Of a stretch of 64,000 nucleotides of DNA, positions 26,442-36,080 are shown one piece after another. Source of the DNA: Pseudomonas bohemica (lineage in GTDB: Bacteria > Pseudomonadota > Gammaproteobacteria > Pseudomonadales > Pseudomonadaceae); assembly GCF_002934685.1 (NCBI RefSeq), contig NZ_NKHL01000097.1:18364-82363 (forward strand), written 5' to 3'. The notes beneath the pieces are model-generated. The model worked only from the letters and a program-made list of their open reading frames with translations, was not told the origin of the DNA and ran no database searches. Numbering within the stretch: position 1 is the stretch's first letter; the number at the start of each line of letters is the position of its first letter. A program made the translations under genes and the position numbers.

Positions 26442-27917
26442 TCAGTCGTCGACCTGATCGTCGCCTTCACGGCGACTCATCCCGTACTTACGCATCTTCT
26501 CCACCAGCGTGGTACGGCGGATGCGCAGACGTTCAGCGGCACGGGCAACGATGCCATTGGCGTCGTCCAGCGCCTGCTGAATCAGCCCCTGCTCCAGACC
26601 ACCGAGATAGTCTTTCAAGTCCAGGCCTTCGGGCGGCAACATCGCACTGTTGGCGAAATTCGGCGTATGGCCGTTGATCGCCACGCGCTCTTCCAGATCG
26701 CTTCGCAGGCTGTCGACCAGTTGCTCGTCTTCGTCATCGACATAACGAAACTTCTTCGGCAGCTCGGAAACCCCGATTACCCCGTACGGGTGCATGATCG
26801 CCATTCGCTCCACCAGGTTGGCCAGTTCACGAACGTTACCCGGCCAGCCGTGACGGCACAGCGACATGATCGCCGCCGAGTTGAAACGGATCGAGCCACG
26901 TTTTTCGTGCTCCATGCGCGAGATCAGCTCGTTCATCAGCAGTGGAATGTCTTCCACACGCTCACGCAGCGGCGCCATTTCGATGGGGAACACGTTGAGG
27001 CGGTAGTACAGGTCTTCACGGAAACCACCGGTCTCGATCATGTCTTCGAGATTCTTGTGGGTCGCCGCAATGATGCGCACGTCGACGCTCTGGGTCTTGT
27101 TGCTACCCACGCGCTCGAAGGTGCGTTCCTGCAGCACGCGCAGCAGCTTGACCTGCATCGGCAGCGGCATGTCACCGATTTCATCGAGGAACAACGTGCC
27201 GCCGTTAGCAAGCTCGAAGCGCCCTGCCCGGCTGGTGATCGCCCCGGTGAACGCGCCCTTCTCGTGGCCGAACAGCTCGCTTTCCAGAAGCTCGGCCGGA
27301 ATGGCGCCGCAGTTCACAGGCACGAAAGGCCCGTCGCGGCGTTTGGAATGGTAATGAAGGTTGCGCGCGACCACTTCCTTGCCGGTACCGGACTCGCCGA
27401 GGATCAGCACGCTGGCGTCGGTATCGGCAACCTGCTGCATCATCTGGCGCACATGCTGGATGGCACGGCTGGTACCGACCAGGCTGCGGAACAGATTGGT
27501 TTCGCGCTGACGACCACGCTCACGGGCCTGATCGTACATTTCACGATAAACCTGGGCCCGGTGCAGGGAATCGAGCAGCTTGCTGTAGCTCGGGGGCATT
27601 TCTACGGTGGACAACACCCGACGACGCAGGTCGTCGGCCAGGTCCGCCGACGAATTTTCGCCCATCAGCAAGACAGGAAGGAACTCATCCCACGCAGCGA
27701 TGGTCTTAAGCAGCCCTTGTAGACTGCCTGGGGCATTTACGGTGCCGACCAATACGCACAGGACTTCCCGGGTGGACGCCAGAGAACCTACCACTTGCTG
27801 CCAGTCGGTACTGGAGCAGGACAGGTTCTCATCGCCAAGAAAATTCAGAATCACCGCCATATCACGGCGGCGCTGGCTATCGTCATCGATCAGCAGAATT
27901 TTGATTTCACGCCACAT
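26442..27917 (-). CDS. fleQ: Flagellar master regulator FleQ
   Basis: Top regulator of flagellar genes and c-di-GMP-responsive switch of biofilm genes. The 491-residue product has a degenerate receiver-like N-terminus, an AAA+ domain with GESGTGKE at 174-181 and GAFTGA at 221-226, and a C-terminal helix-turn-helix ([20 protein letters not shown]). The c-di-GMP site known in P. aeruginosa is preserved: LFRS at 142-145, Arg185-Asn186 and Glu330. It is monocistronic, with a hairpin terminator downstream and a candidate sigma-70 promoter upstream. Confidence 0.97.
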   Translation of the reverse strand: MWREIKILLIDDDSQRRRDMAVILNFLGDENLSCSSTDWQQVVGSLASTREVLCVLVGTVNAPGSLQGLLKTIAAWDEFLPVLLMGENSSADLADDLRRRVLSTVEMPPSYSKLLDSLHRAQVYREMYDQARERGRQRETNLFRSLVGTSRAIQHVRQMMQQVADTDASVLILGESGTGKEVVARNLHYHSKRRDGPFVPVNCGAIPAELLESELFGHEKGAFTGAITSRAGRFELANGGTLFLDEIGDMPLPMQVKLLRVLQERTFERVGSNKTQSVDVRIIAATHKNLEDMIETGGFREDLYYRLNVFPIEMAPLRERVEDIPLLMNELISRMEHEKRGSIRFNSAAIMSLCRHGWPGNVRELANLVERMAIMHPYGVIGVSELPKKFRYVDDEDEQLVDSLRSDLEERVAINGHTPNFANSAMLPPEGLDLKDYLGGLEQGLIQQALDDANGIVARAAERLRIRRTTLVEKMRKYGMSRREGDDQVDD

Positions 27918-28027
27918 GCAATAGCAACTTCCCTAGTCAACTCTATGCCCATCGAAGGGCGAGTTCGACATAATTTGGCCGTGGTGCAGCTGATAGGCGT
28001 CTGAATGTAGTCAGCGCCGCGACGCTA

Positions 28028-28056
28028 AGTTAAGACAAAATAGCTCAATCAGTCAA
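28028..28056 (-). promoter_or_regulatory. Candidate sigma-70 promoter of fleQ
   Basis: TTGACT and TTAACT are 17 bases apart on the minus strand, about 110 bases before the fleQ ATG. The -10 is imperfect. No -24/-12 element was found here, which fits the housekeeping control of fleQ known in P. aeruginosa. Confidence 0.4.
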
Positions 28057-28142
28057 ATTTATGACGCGACAATGGAAGGCAATCTTCTTTGTGCGCAATC
28101 CGGTGCAAAGTATCACGCATCAAGGCTGAAATGAATCGGATG

Positions 28143-28454
28143 TCAGCGCATCATTGATGCTTTCTGGGCTAAATGATAGATCTTCGCGGCGTTGTGCCCC
28201 TGACGCGCCTGACTCATCTGCGAAGCGAGATTCTCGCGCGCCGACGACGTCACATCAATCAGGCGCCTGTACAACAGCAGCAAGGCTTCCAGATTGCTAC
28301 GCAACTTCTGCTTGTCGACATCCTGATCATCAAGAACCCGATCGATACAGGTTCTGCACTCAAGATCCAGCGCCGTAATGGCTTCCCAATCTCCATCGGC
28401 CAGCGCGCTCTCCAGCGCATGACGAGTTACTTCAATATTTTGCAGTGCACTCAT
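28143..28454 (-). CDS. fliT: FliT-family flagellar chaperone
   Basis: Small helical protein of 103 residues that fits FliT, the export chaperone of the filament cap FliD. No catalytic motif is expected or seen. AGGAG lies seven bases before the ATG. It is third in fliD-fliS-fliT, 79 bases after fliS. The family is poorly conserved, so position is a large part of the evidence. Confidence 0.75.
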   Translation of the reverse strand: MSALQNIEVTRHALESALADGDWEAITALDLECRTCIDRVLDDQDVDKQKLRSNLEALLLLYRRLIDVTSSARENLASQMSQARQGHNAAKIYHLAQKASMMR

Positions 28455-28533
28455 GACAATCTCCTGGGGAGCAAGAGCCCCAACCTTTCAACGACCAGCG
28501 CCAGACCAGGGCTATTTACCTATTGCCAGCTTT

Positions 28534-28938
28534 TCAAGGCTTCGCCGGTGTCGCCGTCGCTGGATCGATGGCATCCCAACCTTGTTTCACGGTCAACAGC
28601 AACCCGGAAACCTCGTCGAGTATCTCCAGGCTATTGATCCGGTTGGCCATAACCAGACGGCGCGTCATGTAATCATATAGCCGAGCATAGTTGGCCGCGA
28701 TGTCAGCCCCCGTCTCGAAATCCAAGCCGTCACGCAGACCGGCCAGAATATTCTGAGTCTTGGCAATCAGCTGGCTCTTCTGCAGCAACTCATTGCGCTC
28801 CATGCAACCGCGGGCCTGGGCGATCCGACTCAGCCCGCCTTCCATCAGCAATTGAATCAAGCGATGAGGCGAAGCATCGACCATTTCGGATTGTGTATTG
28901 ACGCTTCGGTACTGTCGAAGCGCGGCTATGCGATTCAT
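28534..28938 (-). CDS. fliS: Flagellin export chaperone FliS
   Basis: FliS binds the C-terminus of flagellin before export. The product is 134 residues with the family segments LRQYRSVNTQSEMVDASPHR, LIQLLMEGGLSRIAQA and NYARLYDYMTRRLVMAN. GAGGTAAC precedes the ATG. It lies between fliD and fliT. Confidence 0.94.
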   Translation of the reverse strand: MNRIAALRQYRSVNTQSEMVDASPHRLIQLLMEGGLSRIAQARGCMERNELLQKSQLIAKTQNILAGLRDGLDFETGADIAANYARLYDYMTRRLVMANRINSLEILDEVSGLLLTVKQGWDAIDPATATPAKP

Positions 28939-29036
28939 GGATGTTACCTCGGGAAGTTGCCTGACATTTGACCCTCATGCCTTTGTATCGACCCAAGGGC
29001 GTCAAAGTTTAGCCGCCCCTTGACCGATCATCCGCT

Positions 29037-30443
29037 TCAATCGCTGGAATCGGTGTTGAGCGCATTGAGCGTTGTCATCACGCTACTGCTGGTCGCATTG
29101 AGTTGCGCGACCAGGGTGTCCATGGCGTTGTACTTGGCGTACATGGTCGTCTGGTACTTGTCCATACGTGTATTGAGGGTAGTCTGCTGAGTCGCCAGGT
29201 CGCTCAGCGTGTCGTTCAGAGAGTCGACGCGTTGATCAAGCAAGCCGTCATTCTTGACGTATAGGTCGAGGCCGGAAGACATGCGGTCAAGCAAACCACC
29301 CGTACCGGTAAAAAAACCCTCCACCGATGAAGCGTTTGTTTCCAACGCTGTTTCCAGCTTGTCGTCGTCGATTTTAAGCGTGCCGTCGGTTTGTGTAGCT
29401 ACGCCCAGTTGCGACAGCAGCGTAATGGTGCCGCCATTGGTAGAAGTACCGACCAATTGGTTACGCAGACTGTTGATAATATTGCGCACGCTGGAATCGC
29501 TGGTCAGCGCAGCCGCGGTAGTGGTGGCGTTACCATCGTCGTCAGTGCTGGAGGTGACGGACGTGAGCGATTTGATCGAGCTCATCAGCGTGTTGTACGA
29601 GTCGACGAAACTCTGGATCGAGGTTTTCAGCCCGTCGGTGTTGGTTTCCACCGTGAGCGTAGACTTAGAATTTTCGCCGGTTAACAGGGTGAATTCGACA
29701 CCACTGATCGCACCCGTGACCGTGTTTGATGCACTGGTCATCGACAGGCCGTCGATGGTGAACTCGGCGTCCTGCGCAGGCGCAGTGACGTAACCGCCCG
29801 TGGTCGCAGAGGCGACTGAACCTGTAGCCGATGAACCATCGATCGCCAGGGCTGAAAGACCCGACGTCGCCGTCACGCTGATATCAGTGCCTTCGCCGGT
29901 CTTGCTGGAGCTGATGACCAGGCGTTGACCGGTGGAGTCAGTGATGATGTTGGCCGTGATGCCGCTGGATTTCAGCTGGGTGTTGATGCTGTCACGGATG
30001 GTCGACAGGCTGGCATTGGCAGCCACTTTTACCGTGCCGAGGGTGCTGTCGCCTTGGGTCAAGGTCAGGCTGCCACCCGTTGAAAAGGTAGCGCCCGAAT
30101 CAATGTACTGGGTAGCAACCTTGGAGCCGGTTGCGAGTTGAGCAACCGTGAGCGAATAAGTTCCGTCAGCAGCGCCCGAGCTCACGGTAGCCGTCATCTT
30201 GTCTTCGTCTGACGACGTAGCGGTCAGGCCGGCAAAGGATTTGGCCACGTTCAGATCGGTCATGGCCGTCTGGAAAGTCGACAGCGCCGACTTCAACGAA
30301 CTGACTGCGGACAGCGTAGTCGTGGCCTCAGTCTTGGCATTGGTGATCTGCGTCTGCTTTGGCGTTTTCTGTGCAGTTACCAACGACGAGACGATGGAGT
30401 CAATGTCGATCCCTGACCCAACTCCGTTAACCGAAGTACCCAT
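29037..30443 (-). CDS. fliD: Flagellar filament cap protein FliD
   Basis: Cap that folds flagellin at the filament tip and can act as an adhesin. The product is 468 residues and rich in Ser, Thr and Ala, with conserved terminal helices (GSGIDIDSIVSSLVTAQKTP at the N-terminus, TTLNTRMDKYQTTMYAKYNA at the C-terminus). The ATG at 30443 has GGAGG seven bases upstream, which favours it over an ATG-like start five codons further up. A sigma-54 element lies 64 bases upstream. Confidence 0.95.
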   Translation of the reverse strand: MGTSVNGVGSGIDIDSIVSSLVTAQKTPKQTQITNAKTEATTTLSAVSSLKSALSTFQTAMTDLNVAKSFAGLTATSSDEDKMTATVSSGAADGTYSLTVAQLATGSKVATQYIDSGATFSTGGSLTLTQGDSTLGTVKVAANASLSTIRDSINTQLKSSGITANIITDSTGQRLVISSSKTGEGTDISVTATSGLSALAIDGSSATGSVASATTGGYVTAPAQDAEFTIDGLSMTSASNTVTGAISGVEFTLLTGENSKSTLTVETNTDGLKTSIQSFVDSYNTLMSSIKSLTSVTSSTDDDGNATTTAAALTSDSSVRNIINSLRNQLVGTSTNGGTITLLSQLGVATQTDGTLKIDDDKLETALETNASSVEGFFTGTGGLLDRMSSGLDLYVKNDGLLDQRVDSLNDTLSDLATQQTTLNTRMDKYQTTMYAKYNAMDTLVAQLNATSSSVMTTLNALNTDSSD

Positions 30444-30506
30444 AGTGTGTCCTCCCACTCAAATTATTGGCGCATGCGTTAGGAAATGAACTTATTCCCT
30501 CAGCCA

Positions 30507-30522
30507 TGCAAGTTAAGCACCA
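30507..30522 (-). promoter_or_regulatory. Sigma-54 promoter of fliD
   Basis: The minus strand reads TGGTGCTTAACTTGCA with correct GG-N10-GC spacing, directly after flaG. fliDST can therefore be expressed apart from fliC-flaG. Confidence 0.65.
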
Positions 30523-30532
30523 ACCCTAACTC

Positions 30533-30883
30533 TCACGCCCATCCGTCGAACAGCGAGGTGTTACCGTCCTTGAGACTCTGCGCCAGCTTCAGTGCCACTT
30601 CCGAAGGCATCTGCCGTATCACTTCGCCGGTATCGCTGGCAACCACCTTGACTACCTGGATGCCGGTGCTTTCATCCACGGAGAAGTTCAGATTACGGTG
30701 CGTCACCGTCATAAAATCCTGCAGGCTGCCCACCGCCTGCTCAAGCGTTTGCGACACAGGCTGCCCAGCCTGCTCGGACCGTTGGCTAGCCTGGCCTGTT
30801 TGGCTCGCCACCGAATTACCACCCGCCGCGAGAGTTCCGAGGGTACGACTATCAACGGCCGCTATATTCAGATTGAGGCCCAT
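30533..30883 (-). CDS. flaG: FlaG-family protein
   Basis: Product of 116 residues found next to flagellin in polar-flagellated bacteria and linked to filament length. The conserved C-terminal half contains LNFSVDESTGIQVVKVVASD and TGEVIRQMPSEVALKL. It lies between the fliC terminator and fliD, on the fliC strand, and is probably expressed by read-through from fliC. Confidence 0.92.
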   Translation of the reverse strand: MGLNLNIAAVDSRTLGTLAAGGNSVASQTGQASQRSEQAGQPVSQTLEQAVGSLQDFMTVTHRNLNFSVDESTGIQVVKVVASDTGEVIRQMPSEVALKLAQSLKDGNTSLFDGWA

Positions 30884-30909
30884 GAATCATTCCTCTTATG
30901 GCAACGAAA

Positions 30910-30931
30910 GAAAGGGCGCAAGCGCCCTTTC
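30910..30931 (-). terminator. Hairpin terminator after fliC
   Basis: GAAAGGGCG-CTTG-CGCCCTTTC is a perfect 9-base stem, 28 bases after the fliC stop, followed on the minus strand by TTTCGTTGCC. The T-run is short, so termination may be partial and allow flaG expression. Confidence 0.7.
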
Positions 30932-30958
30932 CGTGGTTTTAGCCGTATGGCTGCTACC

Positions 30959-32092
30959 TTATTGCAGCAGTTTCAGTACAGCGGAAGGCAGCTGGTTGGC
31001 CTGAGCCAGTACAGCGGTCGCCGCGGACTGCAGGGTTTGCTGCTTGGTCATCTCGGCCGTTTCAGCCGCGAAGTCCACATCCTGGATGGTCGAGCGAGCA
31101 GCAGTGGCGCTTTCCGACACGTTCTGCAGGTTGGAGATGGTGCTATCGAGACGGTTCTGGATGGCACCCAGGGAAGAACGCTGGGTGTCGATTTGCTTCA
31201 GAGCGGCGTCGATAACCTGAGTGGCTTTTTGAGCCGAAGAGGCATCGGTGATGCTCAGTTGCTGAACGGTGAAGTTCGAGGTGGACACAGCCGTAGAGGC
31301 AACACCAGCAACCAGAGTGCCAGTACCTGTTACAGATGCAATGTCGCTACCAGAGGTCAAAATGATACCGGTGCCCGCACTGTCTAGGGTAGCGGTCACG
31401 CCACTAACGTTGGTGTTGATGGCGCTGACTACGTCGCTCATTGACGAACCGGAAGCGATGTCGACTTCCACGCCACCGATGGTCATAGAGCTCGAAGCCA
31501 CGGTAGCAGCGGCGCTGGCCACAACCGCACTCATGGATTTGACAGCCAGAGCAGCACTGCCTTTCAGAGCTGAAGCACCCATGTCACTCAGGGTGAAGGA
31601 AACGGTTTCGTTAGCGTTAGCGCCGACTTGGAATGTGAGAGTGCCGCTATTGCCTGCTGTACCGTCCAGCAGTTTGATACCCGACGAGCCGCCGCCGAAA
31701 GTGGTTGTCTTAGAGATACGAGTCAGTTCTGCGGTCATCGACTTGAACTCTTGGTTCAGTGCCGACTGGTCTTCACTGCTATTGCTGCCGTTAGCCGACT
31801 GCAGGGACAGTTCACGCATACGCTGCAAAATATTGGTCGATTCTTGCAGCGCGCCTTCAGCGGCGGTTGCGATCGAGTTGGCATCTTGAGCATTCTTGAC
31901 CGCTACGTCCAGACCTTTGACCTGAGAGGTCAGACGGTTGGAGATTTGCGAACCCGCAGCGTCGTCTTTGGCGCTGTTGATACGCAGGCCAGTCGACAGG
32001 CGAGTCATCGACGTGGTCAGAGCATTGGAGGAAGCGGTCAGGTTCTTTTGAACCGACAGGGAGGCAATATTCGTGTTGACGGTAAGAGCCAT
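30959..32092 (-). CDS. fliC: Flagellin FliC
   Basis: Filament subunit of 377 residues. The conserved D0/D1 helices are at both ends ([36 protein letters not shown]), with a variable Ser/Thr/Ala/Val-rich centre at about 150-285 that would carry any glycans. The TLR5-contact type segment [14 protein letters not shown] is conserved. The flg22-equivalent region is residues 30-51 and differs from the P. aeruginosa peptide at four positions (Q1T, S7L, L19S, A22S) while keeping the DDAAG core. The ATG at 32092 follows AAGGAAA; the open frame further upstream is not flagellin-like. Confidence 0.97.
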   Translation of the reverse strand: MALTVNTNIASLSVQKNLTASSNALTTSMTRLSTGLRINSAKDDAAGSQISNRLTSQVKGLDVAVKNAQDANSIATAAEGALQESTNILQRMRELSLQSANGSNSSEDQSALNQEFKSMTAELTRISKTTTFGGGSSGIKLLDGTAGNSGTLTFQVGANANETVSFTLSDMGASALKGSAALAVKSMSAVVASAAATVASSSMTIGGVEVDIASGSSMSDVVSAINTNVSGVTATLDSAGTGIILTSGSDIASVTGTGTLVAGVASTAVSTSNFTVQQLSITDASSAQKATQVIDAALKQIDTQRSSLGAIQNRLDSTISNLQNVSESATAARSTIQDVDFAAETAEMTKQQTLQSAATAVLAQANQLPSAVLKLLQ

Positions 32093-32183
32093 GACAAATT
32101 TCCTTGCAGTGAGTCTAACGGAGTGTGGGTTCCAGGGCTGGGTGGTAGTGCGAGTGAGTTGCCGTACAGAACCTTCGTAGTAG

Positions 32184-32210
32184 TTATCGTCGGGTCTTGG
32201 AATCACTTGA
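32184..32210 (-). promoter_or_regulatory. Sigma-28 (FliA) promoter of fliC
   Basis: TCAAG-N14-GACGATAA on the minus strand, one mismatch in the -10 from GCCGATAA. The start point would be about 85 bases before the fliC ATG. Confidence 0.85.
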
Positions 32211-32263
32211 GGAAAATTTGCTTTTTTTTTGCTCACACCCTTGCAATCCGGATTTCTAAGGGA

Positions 32264-32279
32264 TGGCCTTGTTCTTGCT
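32264..32279 (+). promoter_or_regulatory. Sigma-54 promoter of the TPR-glycosyltransferase gene
   Basis: TGGCCTTGTTCTTGCT on the plus strand has exact GG-N10-GC spacing and TTGCT, 49 bases ahead of the ATG at 32328. It is divergent from the fliC sigma-28 promoter, about 55 bases apart. Confidence 0.7.
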
Positions 32280-32327
32280 ACAGCTCTGATACATGTCAAA
32301 CCCCCGTCACGACAGCCGGACCTTCTT

Positions 32328-33965
32328 ATGCAGAGCAGAACACAACAGGCCGAGATCCAGCGCATATCTACCGCGCTGGCGTTGGCAGAAAAAAGTCAGA
32401 ATAGCGACACGCAGCTTAAGCTCTATCAAGAACTTGCACGCTTGGTCCCTGGTACCGCCCTTATTCACGCCCAGATTGCGCACCTACTCTTCGAGCGCCA
32501 GCAAGAGCAACAAGCCGCAGACCATGTCGAAACCGCCCTTGCATTACCCCATGACATCAAGGTCGACCGTCTGATCTTTCAGCACATGTGTAAATTGACC
32601 CGCTATACCACCAAGCCTGCACAGGCTCGCGAATGGTTCAATGCGCAGCCGAACCTGTGGCGCTTCAAACTGCTTCACGAAGCACTCAATCGCATTGAAG
32701 CGCGGGAGGAGTTGGAGCGGGTAATCCACGACATGCTGGAATTACCACTTTTACCTGCCGAGCAATCGCAGATTCTTACCCTGCTCGCCCAACAGTATTT
32801 CGGCCAAGCACGTTACCACGATGCTATCGGCTGCTATCAACTGGGCCTTGAGCTGGACCCTGGCAACCAAACGCAACTGTTCAACTTGGCAGGATCGCTG
32901 GAGCACGTCGGTCGCTATGAGGAGGCCTTCAAGTACTACAAGCAAGTATTGAGTAACAACCCTGAACACGCCGGCACTCACAACAACATCGCACTCATCA
33001 TGCTACGCCTGGGAGAATTCCAGCAGGGCTGGCAACACAATGAGTGGCGCTGGAAGGCGTCCCAGCCCGAGCACGCGCAGCACTTCAGCATCCCACGCTG
33101 GAATGGCGAGTCGCTGGAGGGGAAAGTCTTGTTGGTGTGGGCCGAGCAAGGTATTGGCGATCACATCATGTTCGCCAGCATGCTGAACGAATTGCGCGAG
33201 TTCGGAGGCACGCTGCACTATGAAATCTACGCGCGCCTCGATGACCTATTCACTCGCAGCTTCGACGGGGTCAACTTTCTGCGCCGCGAGACGATGGGAG
33301 AGGAACAGATTGAAGGCAAACGCATGTTCAAGCAAAGCTGGCCTCGTGCGGATTTCCAGATCCCGATCGGCAGCCTGGGCGGAATCTTGCGCAATGACTT
33401 GGCCAGTTTCGGCAGTGGAAAAAGTTTTCTCACGGCCGATCCTCAAGCCTCGCAGGACTACAAGGATAAATATGCACGGTTGTTTCCTGGCAAACGGCTG
33501 ATTGGCTTGTCATGGCGCGGTGGCAAGACGATGCAGACCGAGCGCCAGAGCCGTCGTGCACAGATCCAGGACCTATTGCCGCTCTCGGAACTGAGCAACG
33601 TGCAATTCATCGATCTGCAGTACGACAGTACCGCTGAAGAAATTGCTGAAATGCAAGCAGCTGGCCTGTCCGTCTACCACGACGACACAGTCGACGCACG
33701 CATCGCGATGGATCCCCAAGCCTCGCAAATCAGCGCTCTGGACGCCGTAATCAGCGTTGATAACACCACTGTTCACCTTGCCGGCGCACTCGGCGTGCCC
33801 ACCTACGTACTTGTCCAATTGAACCCCAACTGGCGCTGGGGGCTCAAGGAAGGGCGCAGCTATTGGTACAACAGCGTTCAACTGTTCCGCAATCCGGCGC
33901 TTATTGGCTGGAATAATCCACTGGAACGCATTATTACCGCGCTGCAAACCGACGGCATCATCTGA
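32328..33965 (+). CDS. TPR-domain glycosyltransferase-like protein, probably flagellin-modifying
   Basis: Product of 545 residues. The N-terminal half (about 1-240) is made of TPR repeats, for example [20 protein letters not shown] followed by [20 protein letters not shown]. The C-terminal half resembles GT-B enzymes of the GT9/GT41 type: [27 protein letters not shown], then [20 protein letters not shown], a typical nucleotide-sugar site. TPR plus GT-B suits a protein O-glycosyltransferase. It is divergent from fliC and has its own sigma-54 element, so flagellin is the likely target; this is inferred. The frame is open to a TTG at 32229, but that would lie upstream of the promoter, so the ATG at 32328 is preferred. 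Confidence 0.8.
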   Translation: MQSRTQQAEIQRISTALALAEKSQNSDTQLKLYQELARLVPGTALIHAQIAHLLFERQQEQQAADHVETALALPHDIKVDRLIFQHMCKLTRYTTKPAQAREWFNAQPNLWRFKLLHEALNRIEAREELERVIHDMLELPLLPAEQSQILTLLAQQYFGQARYHDAIGCYQLGLELDPGNQTQLFNLAGSLEHVGRYEEAFKYYKQVLSNNPEHAGTHNNIALIMLRLGEFQQGWQHNEWRWKASQPEHAQHFSIPRWNGESLEGKVLLVWAEQGIGDHIMFASMLNELREFGGTLHYEIYARLDDLFTRSFDGVNFLRRETMGEEQIEGKRMFKQSWPRADFQIPIGSLGGILRNDLASFGSGKSFLTADPQASQDYKDKYARLFPGKRLIGLSWRGGKTMQTERQSRRAQIQDLLPLSELSNVQFIDLQYDSTAEEIAEMQAAGLSVYHDDTVDARIAMDPQASQISALDAVISVDNTTVHLAGALGVPTYVLVQLNPNWRWGLKEGRSYWYNSVQLFRNPALIGWNNPLERIITALQTDGII

Positions 33966-34083
33966 CAGTGAGAATCGAATTCGCCCGCGAGCGTGGGAAT
34001 ACGAACAGCTCGCTGGCAAGCCGACTCATGTAGAACGCTCGGACCTGCGCAGCAATTTCCTGAGCACCGAGCTTTCGGCAACT

Positions 34084-34983
34084 CTAAATAAGTTTGTAGC
34101 GTTCGATAAAGGCGTTCATATCCGCCATCATCAACGGCAGACGCTCGTTGATGACCTCATCGGACCACTCCCACCACTTGATTCGCGAAAGACTCGCAAT
34201 GTCTTCCTCGCAATGACGATATTTCAAGACTTTTCCGGGATTACCGCCATATATCGCAAATGGCGGAACATCCTTGGTTACGACACTGCGGGCAGCGATA
34301 ACCGCACCGTCGCCGATAGTCACGCCGGATAGAATCGTAGCGCCGTAGCCAATCCAAACATCATTGCCAATCGTCACATCACCTTTAACAGCATGGTCGG
34401 CGACAGGACAATCGTTCAGCGCAGGCCAGTATTGTTTAAGGCTGGCAAAAGGATAGGTAGTCACTCCATCCATACGGTGGTTTGCCAGCACGATCACCAC
34501 GCCGTCGGCGATCGAGCAGAATTTGCCAATCCGCAGTTTCGAATAAGCTTTTTCGACAACAGCAGGAATGCCGTAAGTATGATCCCCAATGACCCAACCA
34601 AAATGCTCGATTTCTGCTGCCAGATGATGAGCCGTAAGACGGTCATGACGTTTTCGGCTTTGGAAGTCCCACTCAATCTGCCGAAGCTGATGGACTATTT
34701 TCATTTCAGGATGCAGCAGAAAATCACCCTCAAGTACAAGTTTTCCGTCGATCAAACTGGCTCTGTTGAAGACAGTACTCGGTCTACCTTCCGAAGTCAG
34801 AAACGCGAGATTTCCATCGACTACTCCCCAAGCCGCCTCATTGCGGTGGTAGTAGCCATCCAGGGTCCCGCCCGGTATCAACTTGACAGGGGCAACATCG
34901 AGAGTGCCGTCAGCACGACAGAGCTTGAACGTGAGCGTAGTCAGATCGGGCGCAGAAGAGGAGTCAGGGAAGTGATTGGCCAT
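34084..34983 (-). CDS. CatB-like hexapeptide acyltransferase with extra N-terminal domain
   Basis: Product of 299 residues. Residues about 150-260 form a left-handed beta-helix of the xenobiotic/CatB acetyltransferase type (IGKFCSIADGVVIVLANHR; VWIGYGATILSGVTIGDGAV). The likely catalytic His169 sits in ANHRMDGVTTYPF, the usual CatB context. Residues 1-140 are a separate beta-rich domain (GGTLDGYYHRNEAAWGVVDG, FLTSEGRPSTVFN) that I associate with polysaccharide loci but cannot name. A role in N- or O-acylation of a flagellin sugar is inferred. It follows the glycosyltransferase gene by 73 bases and converges on the TPR gene. The base composition looks more A/T-rich than its neighbours by eye. 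Confidence 0.75.
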   Translation of the reverse strand: MANHFPDSSSAPDLTTLTFKLCRADGTLDVAPVKLIPGGTLDGYYHRNEAAWGVVDGNLAFLTSEGRPSTVFNRASLIDGKLVLEGDFLLHPEMKIVHQLRQIEWDFQSRKRHDRLTAHHLAAEIEHFGWVIGDHTYGIPAVVEKAYSKLRIGKFCSIADGVVIVLANHRMDGVTTYPFASLKQYWPALNDCPVADHAVKGDVTIGNDVWIGYGATILSGVTIGDGAVIAARSVVTKDVPPFAIYGGNPGKVLKYRHCEEDIASLSRIKWWEWSDEVINERLPLMMADMNAFIERYKLI

Positions 34984-35056
34984 TTTGTATGTCGTCGCAA
35001 CTCATTCAGGTTGGGGTTTACGCACCATTTACAGCGGGGACCTGTCCCAGTGCGCA

Positions 35057-35899
35057 TTAGAAGAGAGGTTTCAGCTCATCGGCGAGACGCACGCCATCAG
35101 CCAGACTTCCAGTGAGTTCGAAGCGCGATTCGGGGTCAGCAAAGAAGGCGCAGATATCATCCATGCTGCCGCTCGCAGTGAAGTCCAGGTAACCGTCGTC
35201 GTCACGGGGGTTGTCGGCCAGCACCGGCACGCCATTGGCGGTCATCATGTAGATGCGGAACGGATTGACGAACTGCTCCCCTTCTCCCGCACACAATGAC
35301 AAGCCATAACGCGTGGACGACAAGTAATAGTCACGACTCATGTGTGGCGTCTTATGGTCCACCGTGCGCAAGCGCATGCCGGCAATGGCCGCAAGCCTGT
35401 CCAACTTGATTTGGCGTTCGCCCTTGGCTAACCCGAAGAACACTGCATCGTGCTGGATAGTTGCGCGACGATTAATGTTTGGGGTGACCAGCTCGTCAAA
35501 GTAGCCCCAGCGTGCGTAAGTGGCCTTGTGGCTGACCCCGCACGCCTGGTATGCCTGCAGGTTGTAGCGATACGGAGTGCATATGAAACGGCTCATCTTC
35601 AGCAGCTCGAGGTAATTCTCGATCTTGAAGCCGGCGCGCTGGTTGATGGTCTTGCCATCAAAACACTCCACGTCGTAGATGGAAAATTCCGCCTGGGTTT
35701 GGCGGATGTGCTGCAAGTGCCCTTCATCAACCAGCCAGTCGGCGCCAATGACCACGTTGTGCACTCCAGTGAAAAACTGGTTGTGGCTCATGCTCACTTC
35801 GTGCCCCAAGGACGTAAGGCTGTGATAAAGGCCATAGATGATATCAGCCTTGAAGTTGAACCAGTCGTTGCTGCCGATATGGGCGATGTTGAGTTTCAC
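35057..35899 (-). CDS. Glycosyltransferase-like protein of the flagellin island
   Basis: Product of 280 residues. The start is a GTG at 35899 with GGAG six bases upstream (VKLNIAHIGSNDWFNFK...); the frame is open further but overlaps the KASIII gene. The C-terminal half has the layout of a GT-B acceptor/donor domain (FFGLAKGERQIKLDRLAAIA, then GEGEQFVNPFRIYMMTANGV, with the FR-IYMMTANGVP motif like GT1/GT4/CgeB enzymes). No membrane segment is seen. It has a sigma-54 element 117 bases upstream, behind the KASIII terminator. A glycosyltransferase role is likely; donor and acceptor are unknown. Confidence 0.65.
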   Translation of the reverse strand: MKLNIAHIGSNDWFNFKADIIYGLYHSLTSLGHEVSMSHNQFFTGVHNVVIGADWLVDEGHLQHIRQTQAEFSIYDVECFDGKTINQRAGFKIENYLELLKMSRFICTPYRYNLQAYQACGVSHKATYARWGYFDELVTPNINRRATIQHDAVFFGLAKGERQIKLDRLAAIAGMRLRTVDHKTPHMSRDYYLSSTRYGLSLCAGEGEQFVNPFRIYMMTANGVPVLADNPRDDDGYLDFTASGSMDDICAFFADPESRFELTGSLADGVRLADELKPLF

Positions 35900-36015
35900 C
35901 GTGAACTCCGAGGGCAAATAGCGGAAGCGCTGCCAGGCGCTTTCGGCCACAAATGAGCCGCCTAAGCGCCACGCACAATGAGCGGCAGGTTTCTGACGGC
36001 AATAAAGGGGGACGG

Positions 36016-36031
36016 TGCAAGAAGGGCGCCA
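36016..36031 (-). promoter_or_regulatory. Sigma-54 promoter of the glycosyltransferase-acyltransferase pair
   Basis: The minus strand reads TGGCGCCCTTCTTGCA, exact GG-N10-GC spacing with TTGCA, located between the KASIII terminator and the GTG start at 35899. Confidence 0.65.
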
Positions 36032-36041
36032 AGTGAATGGC

Positions 36042-36072
36042 AAAAAGCAGTGGGAGCCCGAATGGGGCTCCC
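36042..36072 (-). terminator. Terminator after the KASIII gene
   Basis: GGGAGCCC-CATTC-GGGCTCCC forms an 8-base stem, followed on the minus strand by ACTGCTTTTT. It separates the KASIII gene from the two genes downstream. Confidence 0.7.
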
Positions 36073-36080
36073 GGAGGGCT

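Noticed and set aside
32093..32365. Upstream extension of the fliC frame by 91 codons
   Set aside because: It runs through the FliA promoter and is not flagellin-like; flagellin starts at [10 protein letters not shown].
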